A DNA stretch of 64,000 nt from JBLMZW01 sp050259035 (lineage in GTDB: Bacteria > Bacillota > Syntrophomonadia > Syntrophomonadales > DTU052): assembly GCA_050259035.1 (NCBI GenBank), contig JBLMZW010000022.1, forward strand, positions 29,519-93,518, written 5' to 3'. The notes beneath the pieces were generated by a model. That model saw only the letters and a program-made list of their open reading frames with translations. It was not told the origin of the DNA and did no database searches. Of the stretch, positions 15,888-23,807 are shown in pieces (within the stretch, counting starts at the first letter, position 1; every line of letters starts with the position of its first letter). Made by a program: the position numbers and the translations under genes.

Positions 15888-17051
15888 TTATTGGCGTTCC
15901 TTCATGTACTCTTCATATAAGAAAACAAGTTCTTTATCAAATAAGGAGCGCTTCATCTCTACCGACATAGTCCTGACCCTGGCCAGTAAGTCCTGTGCTT
16001 CACCGTCGTCCAGTTCAATACCGTATTCCATAAATTTGGCTTTGACCGCACTACTGCCCGAGTGCTTGCCAATAACAATTTGTCTTTCCAGTCCTACCTC
16101 CTGTGGGGAAAAGGCCTCATAGGTCAACGGGTTCTTTAATACACCATCCCCATGAATGCCAGATTCGTGCCGGAAGATGTTAAGTCCCACTATGGGATGC
16201 GCCGGTGATAGTTCTCTTCCGGAAGCGGCGGCTACGTATTCTGCAACCTCACGGAAAAGTTCAGTTTTGAAATCAATGTCGACATTCATCAGGTGTTTTA
16301 ATCCCATAACGACTTCCTGCAGAGCGGCGTTTCCAGCCCTCTCACCCAAACCGTTAATGGTTACCCCGACATACTTGGCTCCGGCATAGACCCCGGAGAG
16401 TGCATTGGCGGTAGCCATACCAAAGTCATTATGAGTATGCATTTCTATATCAATTCCAACCGCATCCCTAAGGGTGCGAATTTTACGAAATGTCGATAAT
16501 GGGTCAAGAGTACCCACCGTATCACAGAAACGGAGACGATCGGCGCCGTGATGTTTGGCTATTAGGGCAAATTCAACCAGATAATCAATATCTGAGCGGG
16601 AGGCGTCTTCTGCGTTTACTGACACATAAAGACCGTTATCCTTTGAAAACTTCACTGCGTCAGACATGCGATTAAGTACATCCTCCCTGGTGGTTTGAAG
16701 CTTATGCTGGATGTGTATATCGGAAGTGGAGATAGAAACTGCCACCGCATCCACTCCGCATTCAATTGATTCCTTGATATCACTGATAACCGAGCGGTTC
16801 CAGGCCATTATACTGGCTTTAAGTCCCAGATCTACAATTTTCTTAATACATGTTTTTTCATCCCCGCCCATAACCGGGATTCCAACCTCTATCTGGTCTA
16901 CGCCCATTTCATCCAGGTATCTGGCAATTCTGATTTTCTCCGGGTTGGAAAACACGACTCCTGCAGTCTGTTCCCCATCCCGCAAGGTAGTATCCACTAC
17001 ACTGATTTTGGTTCCTTCTTCCAGAAACCAGTCTCTTCCCACTCTAGTCAA
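15888..17051 (-). CDS. Homocitrate synthase / Re-citrate synthase-like enzyme (NifV family)
   Basis: A DRE-TIM metallolyase of 387 residues that condenses acetyl-CoA with a 2-oxoacid. Motifs: VDTTLRDGEQTAG (metal and substrate site), CDTVGTLDPL, the metal histidines in EMHTHNDFGMATANAL and GLGERAGN, and the family block HPIVGLNIFRHESGIHGDG. The length fits NifV without the C-terminal leucine-regulatory domain of LeuA. TTG start 9 bases after AAGGAG. No nif or lysine-pathway gene is near; the neighbour is icd. Re-citrate synthases of anaerobes belong to this family, so citrate formation is a serious alternative to homocitrate. Confidence 0.85.
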   Translation of the reverse strand: MTRVGRDWFLEEGTKISVVDTTLRDGEQTAGVVFSNPEKIRIARYLDEMGVDQIEVGIPVMGGDEKTCIKKIVDLGLKASIMAWNRSVISDIKESIECGVDAVAVSISTSDIHIQHKLQTTREDVLNRMSDAVKFSKDNGLYVSVNAEDASRSDIDYLVEFALIAKHHGADRLRFCDTVGTLDPLSTFRKIRTLRDAVGIDIEMHTHNDFGMATANALSGVYAGAKYVGVTINGLGERAGNAALQEVVMGLKHLMNVDIDFKTELFREVAEYVAAASGRELSPAHPIVGLNIFRHESGIHGDGVLKNPLTYEAFSPQEVGLERQIVIGKHSGSSAVKAKFMEYGIELDDGEAQDLLARVRTMSVEMKRSLFDKELVFLYEEYMKERQ

Positions 17052-17233
17052 TTTTCGCCACTCCTTTCACTATATGAGGAGCAAATTCGTTTGCTTTGAA
17101 ACCGCGAGAACTTGGTCAGGTGATGTCTTTCCGGTCCTACAGAACAAGTATGGATTATGCCTTCTGTAGTAACAGTGGATTCATGCCAGGACCGTTCGGC
17201 TTGCGTAAAACTTCAGGCAATTGCTGCCGTCAG

Positions 17234-18688
17234 CTACCTGCGCGCCAGTTCCTCCCGCAGCAAACGGTTGGCCACTTCTGGGTTGGCCTTTCCCTTGCTC
17301 GCTTTCATTACCTGCCCCACTAAAAAGCCCAGGGCTTTTTCCTTACCATTTTTATAATCTTCAACCACATTGGGGTTGTTACTAACTGCTTCTATTACAA
17401 TCGCTTGAATAGAGGATTCATCTGATATCTGCACCAAGCCCTGTTCTTTCACAATAGTCTCCGCATCCTTACCGGATGTGAACATCGTTTCGAATACGGT
17501 CTTGGCTATTTTTCCGCTAATAACACCGTCATCCAGAATTTTTAACATACCAGTCAGTTTGACCGGAGTAATATTACACTGGCTTATTTCCATGTTGTTT
17601 TGATTCAATAGGCGAGCCATTTCTACCATAATCCAGTTTGAGATTACCTTGGCATTGGAATACTGTTCCATACACTGGTCAAAAAAATCCAGTGTATCCT
17701 TCGACATGGTCAAAACCGCGGCATCGTAAGGGGACAGGCCATATTTTTGAGTCAGGCGCTGCCGGGCAGCATCCGGGAGCTCTGGAAGTTCTCCGGCTAT
17801 CCGGTTAACCCACTCCTGATCGATTTTAAGTGGCACCAGGTCTGGCTCCGGGAAATACCGATAGTCATGAGCCTCCTCTTTGGATCTCATACTCTGGGTT
17901 TCCTGTCGCGTTTCATCCCAGGTACGAGTCTCCTGTACTATGGTTCCCCCATCTTCTATTACTTCGATTTGACGATCAATCTCATATTCAAGCGCTCTCT
18001 CAAGAGCCCGGAAAGAATTCAAATTTTTAATCTCGGCTTTGGTTCCCAGTTCTTTCTGCCCCCAGGGTCTAATAGAAATATTGGCATCACAGCGCAGGCT
18101 TCCTTCCTGCATTTTGCAGTCGGATACCCCCAGGAAAAGTAGTATAGCTCGTAATTTTTCCATATACAGGCGTGCTTCCTGAGGAGTTCTCATATCAGGC
18201 TCGGAAACAATCTCGATTAATGGAACCCCTGAACGATTATAATCAACCAGGCTATATGGTGTCGTTGATATGGTTCCCTGGTGAACCAGCTTACCCGCAT
18301 CTTCCTCCATATGGATTCTGGTAATTCCTATTATTTTTGTGCCGTCCTCCGTTTCGATCTCCAGCTGCCCCTTCAGAGCGATAGGCAGGTCATATTGTGA
18401 AGTCTGAAAATTTTTCGGGAGGTCCGGATAATAGTAATTCTTACGGTCAAACTTACAAAACTCAGCTACCGTGCAGTTTAAAGCCAGGGCTGCCTTCAAG
18501 GCGAACTCCACCATTTGACTGTTTAAGACCGGGAGTACTCCTGGCATTCCCATGCAAATTGGGCAGACCTGGGTATTGGGTTCGGCTCCGAATGCAGTAG
18601 AACATCCACAGAAAGCCTTGGAATTGGTTTTTAGTTCAGAATGAACCTCTAAACCGATTACGGCTTCAAAACTTTCGCTGCCCATCAT
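17234..18688 (-). CDS. gatB: Asp/Glu-tRNA(Asn/Gln) amidotransferase subunit B
   Basis: GatB binds the mischarged tRNA and activates the acyl group before amidation. The 484-residue protein starts with EAVIGLEVHSELKTNSKAFC and has the zinc-type cysteines C-x-C...C-x-x-C (CGCSTAFGAEPNTQVCPIC), the glutamyl-tRNA kinase motif KFDRKNYYYPDLPKNFQ, and the C-terminal tail domain LVGQVMKASKGKANPEVAN. GGAGGG precedes the start, whose ATG overlaps the gatA stop (TAATG). It is third in the gatCAB operon. Confidence 0.97.
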   Translation of the reverse strand: MMGSESFEAVIGLEVHSELKTNSKAFCGCSTAFGAEPNTQVCPICMGMPGVLPVLNSQMVEFALKAALALNCTVAEFCKFDRKNYYYPDLPKNFQTSQYDLPIALKGQLEIETEDGTKIIGITRIHMEEDAGKLVHQGTISTTPYSLVDYNRSGVPLIEIVSEPDMRTPQEARLYMEKLRAILLFLGVSDCKMQEGSLRCDANISIRPWGQKELGTKAEIKNLNSFRALERALEYEIDRQIEVIEDGGTIVQETRTWDETRQETQSMRSKEEAHDYRYFPEPDLVPLKIDQEWVNRIAGELPELPDAARQRLTQKYGLSPYDAAVLTMSKDTLDFFDQCMEQYSNAKVISNWIMVEMARLLNQNNMEISQCNITPVKLTGMLKILDDGVISGKIAKTVFETMFTSGKDAETIVKEQGLVQISDESSIQAIVIEAVSNNPNVVEDYKNGKEKALGFLVGQVMKASKGKANPEVANRLLREELARR

Positions 18689-20136
18689 TATCCCTCCAAA
18701 TTCGGCTTATACTGCTGATCGTTATATCGTTCGAAGGCATGTGCCATCTGGATTAATGTCCCCTCGGAAAACGGTTTACCCATTAATTGAAGGCCAACCG
18801 GCATATTATCTATTAAGCCAGCCGGAATCGACATTGCCGGTATACCAGCCAGGTTAATCGGAATAGTCAGTATATCAGACATATACATAGCCAAAGGGTC
18901 CTCAGTTTTTTCACCTATTTTAAAAGCTGTACTGGGCGCGGTAGGAGAAACCAGAACATCATACTTTTCAAAGGCCCGGTCGAAATCCTCTTTAATAAGT
19001 CTTCTAACTTTTAAAGCCTTAAGATAGAACGCGTCATAATAACCTGAACTTAGAGCATAAGTACCTAACATAATTCGTCTTTTAACTTCTGGGCCAAATC
19101 CCTCCGCTCGAGTACTGCTGTACATTCCAACTACATCGCCTGCTTCCGGGTTCCGTATCCCGTACTTAACCCCGTCAAACCGGGCCAAATTGGAACTGGC
19201 CTCAGCCGGGGCAATAATATAATATGCAGGCAAAGCATATTCGCTGTGGGGTAAGGATGTTTCCTCCACAATAGCCCCTAACTCTTCTAATTTGTGCAGG
19301 GCTTTCAATACGGAATCCTTAACTGTTGTGTCGACCCCTTCTTGATAGTACTCGCGGGGAAATCCTATCTTCATTCCCTTGATGTCTTTATTTAGAAATG
19401 AGCGATAATCAGGCACTTCAATATTGGCACTGGTAGTATCCATAGGGTCATATCCGGCAACAGCATTCATAACCATTGCACAATCCGCAACGTTTTTAGT
19501 TAGGGGTCCTATCTGATCCAAAGATGAGGCATAGGCAACCAGACCAAACCTGGAAACCCTGCCATAAGTCGGTTTAAGCCCGACAATACCGCAAAATGCG
19601 GCGGGTTGCCTGATTGAACCACCGGTATCGGATCCGAGGGCGTAATAAACCTCTTCGGCGGCAACAGCAGCAGCCGCTCCACCAGATGATCCACCAGGTA
19701 CTCGGGTTAAATCCCAGGGATTCCGAGTGGGGAAAAATCCGGACTGCTCAGTGGAAGAACCCATGGCAAACTCGTCCATATTCATCTTGCCAACCATTAC
19801 CATCCCGGACTGGTGAAGTTTTTTTATCACTGTAGCATCATAAGGCGGAATAAAATTGGCCAAGATCCTGGATGCGCAAGTAGTTTTTATTCCCCTGGTA
19901 CACATATTATCCTTAATGCCGCATGGAACACCTCGGAGTCCGCCAAAAGCTCCCGCTTGATCTAAAATATTGGCCGTCTCTTCGGCTTGCTCAGTGGCCA
20001 GAGTAATAAAAGCATTAACCCGGCTCTCCACTTTATCTATACGGTCCAAAATACTATCCATAACCTCACAGGCACTAGTCTCCCGGCGGGCAAGCTTCTC
20101 GCCGACCTCCTGCGCCGTAAGCTGGTAGAGTTCCAC
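18688..20136 (-). CDS. gatA: Asp/Glu-tRNA(Asn/Gln) amidotransferase subunit A
   Basis: GatA is the amidase that releases ammonia from glutamine for transamidation. The 482-residue protein shows the amidase-signature catalytic set: Lys in GVPCGIKDNM, the cis-Ser/Ser pair in VPGGSSGGAAAAVAAE and GSDTGGSIRQPAAFCG, then GLKPTYGRVSRFG. GTG start after AAGGGGG. It lies 12 bases after gatC and overlaps gatB, forming one operon. Presence of GatCAB suggests indirect Gln-tRNA and perhaps Asn-tRNA synthesis. Confidence 0.97.
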   Translation of the reverse strand: MELYQLTAQEVGEKLARRETSACEVMDSILDRIDKVESRVNAFITLATEQAEETANILDQAGAFGGLRGVPCGIKDNMCTRGIKTTCASRILANFIPPYDATVIKKLHQSGMVMVGKMNMDEFAMGSSTEQSGFFPTRNPWDLTRVPGGSSGGAAAAVAAEEVYYALGSDTGGSIRQPAAFCGIVGLKPTYGRVSRFGLVAYASSLDQIGPLTKNVADCAMVMNAVAGYDPMDTTSANIEVPDYRSFLNKDIKGMKIGFPREYYQEGVDTTVKDSVLKALHKLEELGAIVEETSLPHSEYALPAYYIIAPAEASSNLARFDGVKYGIRNPEAGDVVGMYSSTRAEGFGPEVKRRIMLGTYALSSGYYDAFYLKALKVRRLIKEDFDRAFEKYDVLVSPTAPSTAFKIGEKTEDPLAMYMSDILTIPINLAGIPAMSIPAGLIDNMPVGLQLMGKPFSEGTLIQMAHAFERYNDQQYKPNLEG

Positions 20137-20148
20137 AAAAAAACCCCC

Positions 20149-20433
20149 TTATACGATTTTAGGCACCTTGAAATGCCCCTCCTCTTCTAAAGGGGCGTTG
20201 GCCAGTACTTCTTCCTTGGGAAAAGACGGCTGTCTCAAGTCTTCACGCATAACATTATATAAAGGCAAGACATGAGCCAGGGGTTCCACCCCATCGGTAG
20301 GCAGGCGGTCTAAAGACTGGGCATATTCCAGAATGGCGTTGAGTTGGCCCGCGTATTTCTCCTTTTCTTCACTGGTTAGATTTAGTCTACCCAGCAGGGC
20401 AACATGCTCAACTTCTTTGATTGTAAGAGCCAC
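20149..20433 (-). CDS. gatC: Asp/Glu-tRNA(Asn/Gln) amidotransferase subunit C
   Basis: GatC is a short helical and extended peptide that wraps GatA and GatB. The protein is 94 residues, beginning ALTIKEVEHVALLGRLNLT after the start and ending with EEEGHFKVPKIV, both family hallmarks. GTG 20433 follows GAGGAGAT at normal spacing; the longer open frame adds about 30 unconserved residues and contains the promoter. It is the first gene of gatCAB. Confidence 0.94.
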   Translation of the reverse strand: MALTIKEVEHVALLGRLNLTSEEKEKYAGQLNAILEYAQSLDRLPTDGVEPLAHVLPLYNVMREDLRQPSFPKEEVLANAPLEEEGHFKVPKIV

Positions 20434-20472
20434 AGGCCATCTCCTCACTTTCCCTAAAATCTTATGCACAGT

Positions 20473-20481
20473 ATTATAGCA
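20473..20481 (-). promoter_or_regulatory. Extended -10 promoter of gatCAB
   Basis: On the minus strand TGCTATAAT matches an extended -10 (TGnTATAAT), about 40 bases before the GTG of gatC. The -35 region is poor (TAGAAC at 17-base spacing), which an extended -10 can compensate. Confidence 0.65.
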
Positions 20482-20690
20482 GAAAGCCCCTTCCTGTTCT
20501 AGCAAAATACAGATAATCTCCAAGGCTTATTCATCGAAAGGCACCACAATTTTAACGTTTTAAGGTTTGCTAAGAAGATAAGAAATATAATTAAAAGGGG
20601 CATGGAATTATTATCCTATATGGTTCGACACAATAATTGGCCATTCAATAGGATTTTTGTGTTATGTTCTTATCAAGGAGAACTTGAAAG

Positions 20691-22016
20691 GTGGAGAGAA
20701 ACATATTTACCTTAAACAAGAATAAATGGCTGCTCAATGAAATTGTCTCGTGGGAAAGTGAGAAGATTATTACTCCTGAGCAAAGCCGTATTCTAGCAGA
20801 AAAATATAGAGCCAGCCAAACCTGGACTAATTATCTTTTTCCCGTTCTTGGTTCATTGCTGGTTGGAATCGGTATTATCCTATTTTTCGCTTCTAACTGG
20901 GAAGCATTACCCATCTGGTTTAAACTGGGTCTCATTTTTGCAGCCTTGATAGTCAGTCACTTGTTCGGATATCATTTCAGATATAAATCTCAGCAACCCT
21001 GGCTGGGCTCTGGCCTTTTACTTCTGGGAGGAATACTATTTGGAGCGGCAATTTTCCTGATTGCCCAGATATACAACATTTCGTCTGGCTCTCCAGTGCC
21101 TGTCCTTTGCTGGGGTATTGGAGTCTTGCTGGAAACCCTGGTCCTTAAGGAAAAGCCACTTCTTATTCTATCGGGATTACTCTTGTCGGTTTGGGCCTTT
21201 ATGCAACTTTCGTCCTACCAAAATACTGTTCCCTGGTTATATTTTGTCTTTACCCTGCTGATTATGGTGCCTTTATCCTATCGCATTGATAGTATCGTTG
21301 GGCTATTCATCAGTGTTGTCGGTACAATAATAGTTACGGTAGTCAGTGCCGCTAATCTTGGTTTAGATTCACCGGTACCTCTTTTCATACTGGCTACAGC
21401 GCTGTCTTCGGCTTGCTTTATCCGGGGTCAGGACAGCACCGATCGAATGGCTGGCACTTATTATATTTTGGGACTTCTTTTTACTCTGGGGTGCCTTTTT
21501 GCTCTTACATTTCATGATCTTTATGATAAAACTATTTTTTCCTCTTCTGATTTAAGCGTTATAATGCTTCATCCCAGAATCGTTTTGGCCGTATTATTAC
21601 TTGCTGTATTAGCAAGTATTGGTTTAATCTCACACCGGCCCCGATTCCGCGAAGCCTTAAATTCATTGGGATTAATCTGGCTGATTAACTTCATTCTACT
21701 TATCTTTGTTTTGATACCTATCAACCGTTCTGTTATCACCGATCCAATAATGCCCATTGTTATGAATCTGGTTCTTTTCTTCAGCGTTATTTTTATTCTC
21801 TGGCTGGGCAACAAACACCAAAATCGCTTTGTGCTTAATTCCGGTCTGGTTTTCTTTTATCTACAGGTCATAAGCCGTTACTTCGATTTTGCCTATTCTT
21901 ATATGGACCGTTCAATTTTCTTTATTGTTGGAGGAGTTCTCCTGGTGATATTGGGGATAATCCTAAACCGACAGAGGGCCAGGATGGTTACGAATTGGGG
22001 TGATGAAAATGCGTAA
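20691..22016 (+). CDS. DUF2157-type multi-spanning membrane protein
   Basis: A 441-residue protein. It has a soluble N-terminus of about 45 residues (a helical LLNEIVSWESEKIITPEQSRIL region typical of DUF2157) followed by some 10-12 hydrophobic segments. AAGGAG lies 10 bases before the GTG start. It is first of three overlapping plus-strand genes, the second of which encodes a GDYXXLXY protein. This pairing is common in bacteria, but the biochemical function is unknown. No catalytic motif is visible. Confidence 0.8.
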   Translation: MERNIFTLNKNKWLLNEIVSWESEKIITPEQSRILAEKYRASQTWTNYLFPVLGSLLVGIGIILFFASNWEALPIWFKLGLIFAALIVSHLFGYHFRYKSQQPWLGSGLLLLGGILFGAAIFLIAQIYNISSGSPVPVLCWGIGVLLETLVLKEKPLLILSGLLLSVWAFMQLSSYQNTVPWLYFVFTLLIMVPLSYRIDSIVGLFISVVGTIIVTVVSAANLGLDSPVPLFILATALSSACFIRGQDSTDRMAGTYYILGLLFTLGCLFALTFHDLYDKTIFSSSDLSVIMLHPRIVLAVLLLAVLASIGLISHRPRFREALNSLGLIWLINFILLIFVLIPINRSVITDPIMPIVMNLVLFFSVIFILWLGNKHQNRFVLNSGLVFFYLQVISRYFDFAYSYMDRSIFFIVGGVLLVILGIILNRQRARMVTNWGDENA

Positions 22017-22566
22017 AAAACTTTTTATCTTGGTTGTGTTGCTTCAGGTCCTCTTTTTGGTAGGTATGATTGTCAATAACCTTTCTATCATCTGGTGGGG
22101 AAAAGAGATTATTTTGCTCAGTCAGCCGGTTGACCCCCACAGCCTTTTCAGCGGTGATTATGTTAATCTCGGGTATGAAATCAGCAGTCTTAATCTACAG
22201 GAAATGGGTTATCCTGCCCTCCCCCAGGATTCTTTTAACCGGGGGGATAGAATATATGTCAAACTAGAAAAACAAGGGCCAGAGTGGCAGGCTGCCGCCT
22301 TAAGCCGGGACGCCCGGGAGTTTTCTAATTCGCTTTTCATTCAAGGGGAAATCACTTACTTTGATTATATTTCTCAGAATCTGACGATACGGTATGGCAT
22401 TGAGAATTACTACGCTCCTTCCGATAAAGCCCGGCACTATCAATCGACCTTGTCGGATAGTATGCCCATCAAGGTAATGGTAGACCGATTTGGCCGGGCT
22501 AAGGTTATTGGGCCACAGGAGTCTATAAAGCAAATTGAAAACAACACGAAAGGGGATCGGGGTTAA
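22009..22566 (+). CDS. GDYXXLXY-family membrane-anchored protein
   Basis: A 185-residue protein with one N-terminal membrane anchor (LFILVVLLQVLFLVGMIV) and an extracytoplasmic beta-rich domain. The naming motif appears as GDYVNLGYEIS, after the PVDPHSLFSGD stretch, as in this family. ATG 22009 has GGGG 8 bases upstream; earlier in-frame GTG and ATG codons overlap that site. It overlaps the preceding DUF2157 gene by 8 bases and touches the next gene. Function unknown; it probably acts with its membrane neighbour. Confidence 0.8.
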   Translation: MRKKLFILVVLLQVLFLVGMIVNNLSIIWWGKEIILLSQPVDPHSLFSGDYVNLGYEISSLNLQEMGYPALPQDSFNRGDRIYVKLEKQGPEWQAAALSRDAREFSNSLFIQGEITYFDYISQNLTIRYGIENYYAPSDKARHYQSTLSDSMPIKVMVDRFGRAKVIGPQESIKQIENNTKGDRG

Positions 22567-23807
22567 TGAAAAGAGTATCACTATTGATTATAGCCATGTT
22601 ATTGTTCATGACCCCGGTATCCCTGGCGGTTCAGACTAATGACTGGCCCTACAGCAAAACTCTAACCGTAAAAGAGGACGGGACTTACCGGGTTGAGTTT
22701 GATAAGGAGATTTTGGATCACCTGGGGAAGGGGAGTAATGTAAGAATTACTGATTCTTCGGGACTTGAGATTCCATGCTGGCAACTGGCATCGTCTCTTG
22801 GATTGAATACCCCTCAGTCGTGCAATCCAGAGAAGGAGAAGAGCAGTCCTGGATCCTATGAAGCAACATTTACCCTTCCAAGCTGGATGGATAAATATAA
22901 CGTTATGGTCTTAAATGCCGATCAAACCCCACCCGAACTACGGCAGGTGACTATTGAAGGCAGCAATGACGGCATTAACTGGAACAGATTATACTCCACT
23001 CAGCTCTGGCTGCCTTTTACTCAGAGTATCATTCGTTATCCGGAGAATTCTTACCGATATATTCATCTTTCCATGCAATGGCGGAGCAAGACGGTATTTA
23101 ATTTATACTCGATTAATGCCGGATATCTAACCCAGTTTCCTGCTCTGACCTGCAATTATCCGGTTAAAATAGTGTCTGTCAATCCTGGTAAACGCACGAA
23201 TAGCACGGTATTGGAGGTTGACACAGGAGATATACCACGAGAGATTCAAACAATATCTCTGCAATTAGCTAACCCGGAAGAGTATCTGCCAATTCTGCGT
23301 TCGGTAGCTCAAAATGGCTACACTGGACCAATAGACGCTAAATACAAACCAATGTCCATACCTGATACAACCGAGTATGGTTCTATCCAGTTTTTCGAGG
23401 TCCAGAACAATTCGCTGGTCTTTTATATCAATAGCAGCCATAAAGGTAAAATTAAGTTCATTCTTGAATCCAGTGCTGGGATTGCCCCCAAGTTTAAAAG
23501 TATTAGCCTGACTGGGATTGCCCCTGGAGTAATGGCCCGGCTGAAGGCTGGTAAGTACACACTGTGGTACGGTAATTCAGGTATACCCAGCCCGAAGTAT
23601 GACTTAGTTAAAATCCCGGAACTGGTCGGAAAAAATAAAATCCCGGTTATCACACCGGGACCGGCAATCGAGAATCCAAACTATATTAATCAATCAACGA
23701 CCAAAAAAGAAGTAAATTCATGGACGTTATTCGGAATTATTATATTGCTTGCAGCAGCCAGCGGGGTATTTTTAATTCGAAATCTTAGACGAACTAAAAC
23801 AAGCTAG
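22566..23807 (+). CDS. Exported DUF3999-like protein with C-terminal membrane anchor
   Basis: A 413-residue protein with a signal peptide (LLIIAMLLFMTPVSLA) and a large extracellular beta-rich part. Near the C-terminus a single membrane segment, WTLFGIIILLAAASGVFLI, is followed by a basic tail. The N-terminal pattern (YSKTLTVKEDGTYRVEFD, then DSSGLEIPCW) resembles DUF3999 proteins, and EIxxPELRQVTIEGSNDGINW looks like a discoidin-like sandwich. Third gene of the plus-strand envelope operon. Its end overlaps the end of convergent ligA by 14 bases. Confidence 0.65.
   Translation: MKRVSLLIIAMLLFMTPVSLAVQTNDWPYSKTLTVKEDGTYRVEFDKEILDHLGKGSNVRITDSSGLEIPCWQLASSLGLNTPQSCNPEKEKSSPGSYEATFTLPSWMDKYNVMVLNADQTPPELRQVTIEGSNDGINWNRLYSTQLWLPFTQSIIRYPENSYRYIHLSMQWRSKTVFNLYSINAGYLTQFPALTCNYPVKIVSVNPGKRTNSTVLEVDTGDIPREIQTISLQLANPEEYLPILRSVAQNGYTGPIDAKYKPMSIPDTTEYGSIQFFEVQNNSLVFYINSSHKGKIKFILESSAGIAPKFKSISLTGIAPGVMARLKAGKYTLWYGNSGIPSPKYDLVKIPELVGKNKIPVITPGPAIENPNYINQSTTKKEVNSWTLFGIIILLAAASGVFLIRNLRRTKTS

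Noticed and set aside
20434..20690. T-box leader upstream of gatCAB
   Set aside because: No AGGGTGGNACCGCG-type block or specifier hairpin is seen; the distance from the extended -10 to gatC is too short.
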